NCBI GenBank assembly: GCA_937886715.1
Contig: CAKZZD010000022.1
Span: 1-64,000 of the forward strand
Direction of reading: 5' to 3'
Source of the DNA: an uncultured Bacteroidales bacterium
GTDB taxonomy: Bacteria > Bacteroidota > Bacteroidia > Bacteroidales > P3
DNA length: 64,000 nucleotides
Shown here piece by piece: positions 59,761 to 64,000 of the stretch. Numbering within the stretch: position 1 is the stretch's first letter; each line of letters starts with the position of its first letter. The notes below the pieces were generated by a model. That model did no database searches, had not been told where the DNA came from, and was given only the letters and a program-made list of their open reading frames with translations. A program made the position numbers and the translations under genes.

Positions 59761-61613
59761 TCGTAGTATAGTTTATGGGGAATCATGTCGCTGACGACAA
59801 TCTCCCAGGGGTTGATTCCTTCGTCGTCGAGGGTGCAGTGGGTAATGGCCTCTCGCCTGGGTGCATTGACAGTGGTCAGGTGGGTGCCCGAAGCGGAGGT
59901 GTACACGACGGTATAGCTCTTCTCGGGTGAGAGGTAGAACAGGTCGGCATGCGACGTCCGGGCCTCTTCGGGATTGTCGGGCAGTCCATCCACTTGGGCA
60001 AGGATAACAAGCAGTTCGCCGGATTTCTTCGACTCGATGGCGTTGATGAAATAGACGGGGGCCTCGGGGGTGTCGGCGGCGAATGCTTTCAGCATCTCGT
60101 ATTTGTCGGTGCATCGCAGTTTGTTCTTGCACCGCAGGTTGATCAGGTCTTCAATGTCTTCGGTATCGTTGGCAATGGCAAAGGCCATCTGCGAAAAGCG
60201 ATGCAGAGCGTCGGTGTAGACAATGGCGTCCTCGGGCAGCGCGTCGAAGTAGCCGCTCCGGCCCATGTGGTTGAGGATGTCGACGCGGTTCTTGTTGCAG
60301 GCTTGCGCTCGGGCCATGTGTTCGTTGGTGTAGCCGTTGAGGAGGGTGAAATAGCATAAGATGATGCACCATAGTATCCGGAGGGCGTTCCGCCATCCTG
60401 TGCGTCTAATCCCTTTGAGTGATGCCGTCACCGCTGCCATCAGCACCAGCGCTACGCCGAAGTAGGAATACAGCGAGGTGACGTAGCCTTTCATCCATGA
60501 TGCCCAGTCGGCGTTGTATTTCGCCGACAGGGCTATCAGCGTGTGCGCAAACAGGGCGATGGCTGTGCCCACCACGACGGTCTTCACCACCTGTCTCCAG
60601 GTAAGGGTCGAGGGCTTCTTGGTCAGCCACCACAGCAGTCCCGCCGCCAGCAGCGCACAGATCCATGTGGTGGGCGAGGCGTGCCCCATGATGCTCAGCG
60701 GCGAATTGGAATGCCCTTCGGGCAGGAGGGAGTAGTCGGCAATAAGTCCTTTCTTGTGGAAGAAGATCTGCCCCGGGAGCGCAATGGTGGCACATTTGTA
60801 CATCACCCGCCAGAAGTTCGACAGGCTGAATGTGGCGGCGTTGAACGAGGTGCCATCGTAGAACGAGATTCCACTGTGCTGCAGATAGAGTCTGTATCCC
60901 ATGTATATGGCGACATAGATGACCGCGGCAATCAATAGCGGCAAGGTCTCATGGTAGGTGGCGCGGTTGCGCAGCATCGGCGCGAATCCTTCGCGTCGCC
61001 AATGGCGGATAAGAACATAAAGACCCAGCATCATCGCAAAGATGAGGTAGGTCTCGTAGAAGAGGAAACTGATGAATATCAACAGCCCTCCCACCCAGGG
61101 GCGCCATAGGCGTCGCTCCCCTTCGGGGCGCTGGTAGTAGGTCACATACATCAGACAGCCCAGCAGGAAGATAATCAGGCTGAAGGTGAAGTAGAAGGGA
61201 TAGCTCGCAACGGCGATGAAGTAGTTCGGGGGTGCGGCAACGGTGTTGATGAGCAGGAGCAGCAGCGTGATCAATGCAGCCTTGTGCGAGTGGAGCACCC
61301 GGCCGACGAGGTAGACAAACAGCAGGTAGGCCCCGTAGAGTGTCCCGTATTGTATCACTTTCGCCGCCAGGAAGTTGTCCGGCAGGTAGGGCACATAGTA
61401 GAAGTATTTCGTGATCAAGAAGTAGAAGCGTCCGGTGATGGCGTAGTAGTAGTGGTCCATCGCCCAGTAGTCCCACGACTGCTGGGCGGTGACATAATAC
61501 TGGAAGTCGTCGGAGGTGTTGAATCCGATGTCGAACAGCGGTATCGCCATCAGCACCGCCACCGCCAGCAGGGCCATATAGGGGAGCAACGTCTTCAATG
61601 CCGGAAGCTTCAT
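59757..61613 (-). CDS. Polytopic membrane protein, GT-C-like
   Basis: The 618-residue protein has about eleven or twelve membrane helices in its first two thirds (MALLAVAVLMAIPLFDIGFN is the first) and a periplasmic or cytoplasmic C-terminal part (about 480-618). An early extracytoplasmic loop contains SDDFQYY, an acidic motif seen in GT-C glycosyltransferases that use polyprenyl sugar donors. It overlaps the GtrB-like gene by four bases (ATGA), so it is likely to use its lipid-linked sugar, as in GtrB/Gtr serotype systems. I chose the ATG at 61613 over a long upstream reading inside gtrB. Confidence 0.75.
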   Translation of the reverse strand: MKLPALKTLLPYMALLAVAVLMAIPLFDIGFNTSDDFQYYVTAQQSWDYWAMDHYYYAITGRFYFLITKYFYYVPYLPDNFLAAKVIQYGTLYGAYLLFVYLVGRVLHSHKAALITLLLLLINTVAAPPNYFIAVASYPFYFTFSLIIFLLGCLMYVTYYQRPEGERRLWRPWVGGLLIFISFLFYETYLIFAMMLGLYVLIRHWRREGFAPMLRNRATYHETLPLLIAAVIYVAIYMGYRLYLQHSGISFYDGTSFNAATFSLSNFWRVMYKCATIALPGQIFFHKKGLIADYSLLPEGHSNSPLSIMGHASPTTWICALLAAGLLWWLTKKPSTLTWRQVVKTVVVGTAIALFAHTLIALSAKYNADWASWMKGYVTSLYSYFGVALVLMAAVTASLKGIRRTGWRNALRILWCIILCYFTLLNGYTNEHMARAQACNKNRVDILNHMGRSGYFDALPEDAIVYTDALHRFSQMAFAIANDTEDIEDLINLRCKNKLRCTDKYEMLKAFAADTPEAPVYFINAIESKKSGELLVILAQVDGLPDNPEEARTSHADLFYLSPEKSYTVVYTSASGTHLTTVNAPRREAITHCTLDDEGINPWEIVVSDMIPHKLYYE

Positions 61614-62539
61614 GGGTTCTTCTCTTTGGTGTAGTCGATGAGGTAGAGGGGTCTCCCTTTCGCTTCGTCGAGCACTATTCCCACATAGTAGCCCGTAATG
61701 CCCACCACGAGGAGCACCACGGCGGCGAAGGCGCTGAGGAAGATGATGAGCGTGGTGTAGCCTCCCACAGGACGGTCTACAATCCACATGACGATGGAGT
61801 AGACGATGAGCGCCACGCTGAGCAGGCCGAACAGCAGCCCGCTGTAGATGCCCAGTTTCAACGGTGCCTTTGTGAATGCTGCGATGGAGGTGAAAGCCAG
61901 CCGCGTAAGACTGGAGAGGCTGTAGTGGCTCTTGCCTGCAGCACGGCGCGGTGCCTGATAGGACAAGGTAGCCGAGCGGAATCCCACCGTCTGTATCAAT
62001 CCGCGCAGAAAGCGTGTACGTTCGCGGTAGTCGTTTCGCAGCACGTCAGCCACACGTTGCGAGACAAGGAAGAAGTCTGAGGCGTTGGGCTGCAAATGGG
62101 TGTCGGAGAGACGGTTGATGATTCGGTAGAAGAGCCGCGAGGTGATGTGATTGAGCCAACCTCCGTCGGCACGCTCTTCACGAACCATGGTCACGATGTC
62201 GTTCCCTTCAGCGTGGCATTTCAACATCTCGCCCAGCATTGCGGGCGGATTCTGGCAGTCGGCGTCCATGCAGACGATGGCGTCGCCTGTGGCATGGTCG
62301 ATGCCGGCAATCATAGCCGCCTCGTGTCCGAAGTTGCGCGTAAAATGGAGAACACGCATGCACTCCCATTCCGCAGCGATGTTGTCGAGCAGCTCGCGGC
62401 TACCGTCCACCGACCCGTCATCCACCATCAGCACCTCGGACTCACAGTCAAGGCCAGCAAGTGCTGCCTTCAGCTCTGCTACGAACTGCGGCAGCACTTG
62501 CGCCTCGTTGTATACCGAAACTACAATCGATAGTTTCAT
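61610..62539 (-). CDS. GtrB-type polyprenyl-phosphate glycosyltransferase (GT2)
   Basis: The 309-residue protein has a GT2 catalytic domain (about 4-200) with SVYNEAQVLP, VDDGSVDGS and the D-x-D motif in CMDADCQNPP. Two membrane helices follow (about 233-253 and 267-290), and a tail ends in DEAKGRPLYLIDYTKEKN. Relatives move glucose or similar sugars from a nucleotide donor to undecaprenyl phosphate for later transfer outside the cytoplasm. It lies three bases from the M16 peptidase stop and overlaps the next gene. Confidence 0.9.
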   Translation of the reverse strand: MKLSIVVSVYNEAQVLPQFVAELKAALAGLDCESEVLMVDDGSVDGSRELLDNIAAEWECMRVLHFTRNFGHEAAMIAGIDHATGDAIVCMDADCQNPPAMLGEMLKCHAEGNDIVTMVREERADGGWLNHITSRLFYRIINRLSDTHLQPNASDFFLVSQRVADVLRNDYRERTRFLRGLIQTVGFRSATLSYQAPRRAAGKSHYSLSSLTRLAFTSIAAFTKAPLKLGIYSGLLFGLLSVALIVYSIVMWIVDRPVGGYTTLIIFLSAFAAVVLLVVGITGYYVGIVLDEAKGRPLYLIDYTKEKNP

Positions 62540-62542
62540 GGT

Positions 62543-64000
62543 TTAGTAACCGAAGATCTCGTCCAACGTGAGCTTCTTCACCTTGCCGAACTTCGAGAGG
62601 GCGTTGAAGTCTATCTCGCTCTCCTTGCCGAGGATGAGATAGGCTTTCTTCTGGCCCTTGATATGCTTCTGTTGGAAGTTCACCAGACTCTGCATCGTCA
62701 TCGCAGGATAGGCCTCGAAGTTCGAGCGCGTCAGCGGCTCTTTCCAGCCCATGCGCTCGCAGTTCAGGTAGCTCATGATGATTCCGCGCTTAGTGGTGCG
62801 GGCCGTGCGGGCCGATGCCATCAGGGCCTCCTGCGCCAGCTTGAAGTTGGCTTCCGCCTGCGGCATGTCGTTGAACAGCTCTTCGTAGGCATTCAGTGCG
62901 TCGAACAGCTTGTCGTTCTGCGTGATCACCTGTGCCTGGTTCATGAACCAGCCGTCCTTGCGGCCCGTGTTGGTGTAGTAGCTGCTCGCGCTGTAGGCCA
63001 GGCTCCTCTTCTCGCGCATCTCCTGGAAGACGATGGCATTCATCGAACCGCCGAAGTACTCGTTGAACAGGTTCACCTCGGGCACAAGCTTCGTATTGTA
63101 CTTGTCGCCACGGAAATATTCGGTCACATACGTGTTCTTGGCATCATAGTCCACAAACAGCACCTGGTTCTGCGTCGTGGCCTGAGGATGGTACACCTGG
63201 TTGACGGGAGCCTTCTTGAAGCTCTTGGGCGTGCGGTGGATATCGTCCACAATGCCGCGCACCACTCCCAGCGACAGCGGTCCGTAGTAGAGCACACGGT
63301 GCTTGTAGCTGAACAGGTTGTTCAGCGCCTCCACCAGATCCGTGGCCTTGTAGCTGCGCAGCTGCGCATCGGTCAGCGTCTCGCCCTTCACAAACTGCTC
63401 GCCATACACACCATAGTTGTTCAGCGCGCGGAATGCGGCACGCTGGTTGGTCTTGTTGTCGGCACGGCTCTTGATCAGGCGCTCCACCAGCGCGTTCAGC
63501 GCCTCCTGGTCGGGCTTGGCAAAAGCCATGATCTCCTCCACCAGACGCATCGCCGGCTCCATGTTCTCGCTCAAGCCGCTGATGCTGACGGTGATGTTCT
63601 CGGCACCCACATTCACGCTGTACGAGCATGCCAGCTTGTAGAATTCTTCCTTGATCTGCTCGGCCGTATAGTGCGTCGTGCGCAGATACTCGAGCAGGTC
63701 GGCCGCCAGGTCGATACTCTTGTCGGCAAGTCTGCCGAACTCGAAGCGGTAGTCCAGATTGAACGTCCCGTTCTCCTTGTTCTGCACATACAGGATGTCC
63801 AGACCGCTGTTGGTGCGGCCCTTCTGAAGGTCCTTCTTGAAATCCACAAACACAGGCTCTATGGGCTTCACCACGCTCTCCTTGATGCTGCGCAGGAACG
63901 CGCTCTCGTCATCGCGGCTCACCTCGATCGGCGTGATGGCCGGCTTGGTCACCTTCGTCACCGGATCCGGCGTGCCCTGGCGCTTGTACACCACCACATA
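62543..64000 (-). CDS. M16-family zinc peptidase, C-terminal part (cut by window edge)
   Basis: The visible 485 or so codons are the C-terminal half of an M16 (pitrilysin-type) protein. The second peptidase-like domain pair is seen: GLDILYVQNKENGTFNLDYRF with no HxxEH motif, and a carboxyl domain with FNEYFGGSMNAIVFQEMREK. In full-length proteins of about 950 residues, the catalytic HxxEH lies in the N-terminal half, which is outside the window. The reading frame is open to the window edge. It is upstream of gtrB in what looks like one transcription unit. Confidence 0.88.
   Translation of the reverse strand, partial: YVVVYKRQGTPDPVTKVTKPAITPIEVSRDDESAFLRSIKESVVKPIEPVFVDFKKDLQKGRTNSGLDILYVQNKENGTFNLDYRFEFGRLADKSIDLAADLLEYLRTTHYTAEQIKEEFYKLACSYSVNVGAENITVSISGLSENMEPAMRLVEEIMAFAKPDQEALNALVERLIKSRADNKTNQRAAFRALNNYGVYGEQFVKGETLTDAQLRSYKATDLVEALNNLFSYKHRVLYYGPLSLGVVRGIVDDIHRTPKSFKKAPVNQVYHPQATTQNQVLFVDYDAKNTYVTEYFRGDKYNTKLVPEVNLFNEYFGGSMNAIVFQEMREKRSLAYSASSYYTNTGRKDGWFMNQAQVITQNDKLFDALNAYEELFNDMPQAEANFKLAQEALMASARTARTTKRGIIMSYLNCERMGWKEPLTRSNFEAYPAMTMQSLVNFQQKHIKGQKKAYLILGKESEIDFNALSKFGKVKKLTLDEIFGY

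Noticed and set aside
62543..64000. M16 peptidase lacking its catalytic HxxEH motif
   Set aside because: The catalytic half is expected upstream, beyond the window edge, so the absence is not evidence for an inactive protein.

Overview
The window is a gene-dense piece of a chromosome from the Bacteroidota, most likely Bacteroidales. Four things point there: promoters of the Bacteroidota type (TTTG, 18-21 bases, then TAnnTTTG), a complete type IX secretion system (T9SS) core operon in the porP-K-L-M-N order, secreted proteins with the T9SS type A C-terminal sorting domain, and lineage families such as the DUF5103 plug protein and the DUF7033 deacetylase. No species can be named from this sequence alone.

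Layout. 1-1080: two tRNA-Val genes (GAC and CAC) flank a minus-strand ComEA-like helix-hairpin-helix protein. 1150-6900: a radical SAM gene faces a minus-strand operon with an SPFH membrane protein, a NatAB-like ABC exporter, a ribbon-helix-helix/hydrolase fusion and a small membrane protein. 7290-10780: an envelope cluster with LD-carboxypeptidase, a polysaccharide deacetylase-like protein, a KdsC-like phosphatase and an RlpA-like protein. 10930-17990: the T9SS core operon, ending in two tandem PorN/GldN paralogues separated by a terminator. 17990-23640: a minus operon (miaB, a lipoprotein, a PASTA protein, a T9SS cargo protein, rluD). 23960-25260: the T9SS plug protein. 25260-38380: tilS and, translationally coupled upstream of it, an 11.8-kb gene for a 3,935-residue T9SS cargo. 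38480-41260: hutI, lolD-like and rlmB operon. 41300-44470: an ECF sigma factor, a candidate anti-sigma factor and two predicted outer-membrane barrels. 44510-50920: ruvB, a universal stress protein with a BaiN-type flavoprotein, an ABC-F protein and TonB. 51380-55100: a DUF389 membrane protein, a DUF1573 protein, an aminotransferase and a GreA/B C-terminal-like protein. 55150-64000: a LuxR-type regulator, then an operon with an M16 peptidase (cut by the window edge), a GtrB-type glycosyltransferase, a polytopic membrane protein, a remnant of a second glycosyltransferase, and a large membrane protein fused to a GH5-like glycosidase.

How the genes fit together. Much of the window serves the cell envelope. 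It holds the T9SS motor and ring proteins, a plug protein and two cargo proteins, plus peptidoglycan and surface-glycan genes and a sigma-factor circuit that probably controls outer-membrane proteins.

The most unusual signal is a palindromic element built from an 11-base unit (CCAACTCCTAC and its complement around a 4-base centre). It occurs four times, once in each of the four intergenic gaps longer than 300 bases. All four gaps lie between divergently transcribed genes. I do not recognise it as a described element. Other points of interest are the duplicated PorN, the glycosyltransferase remnant turned into a lipoprotein-like ORF, the membrane-GH5 fusion, and the in-frame fusion of a DNA-binding domain to an exported hydrolase.
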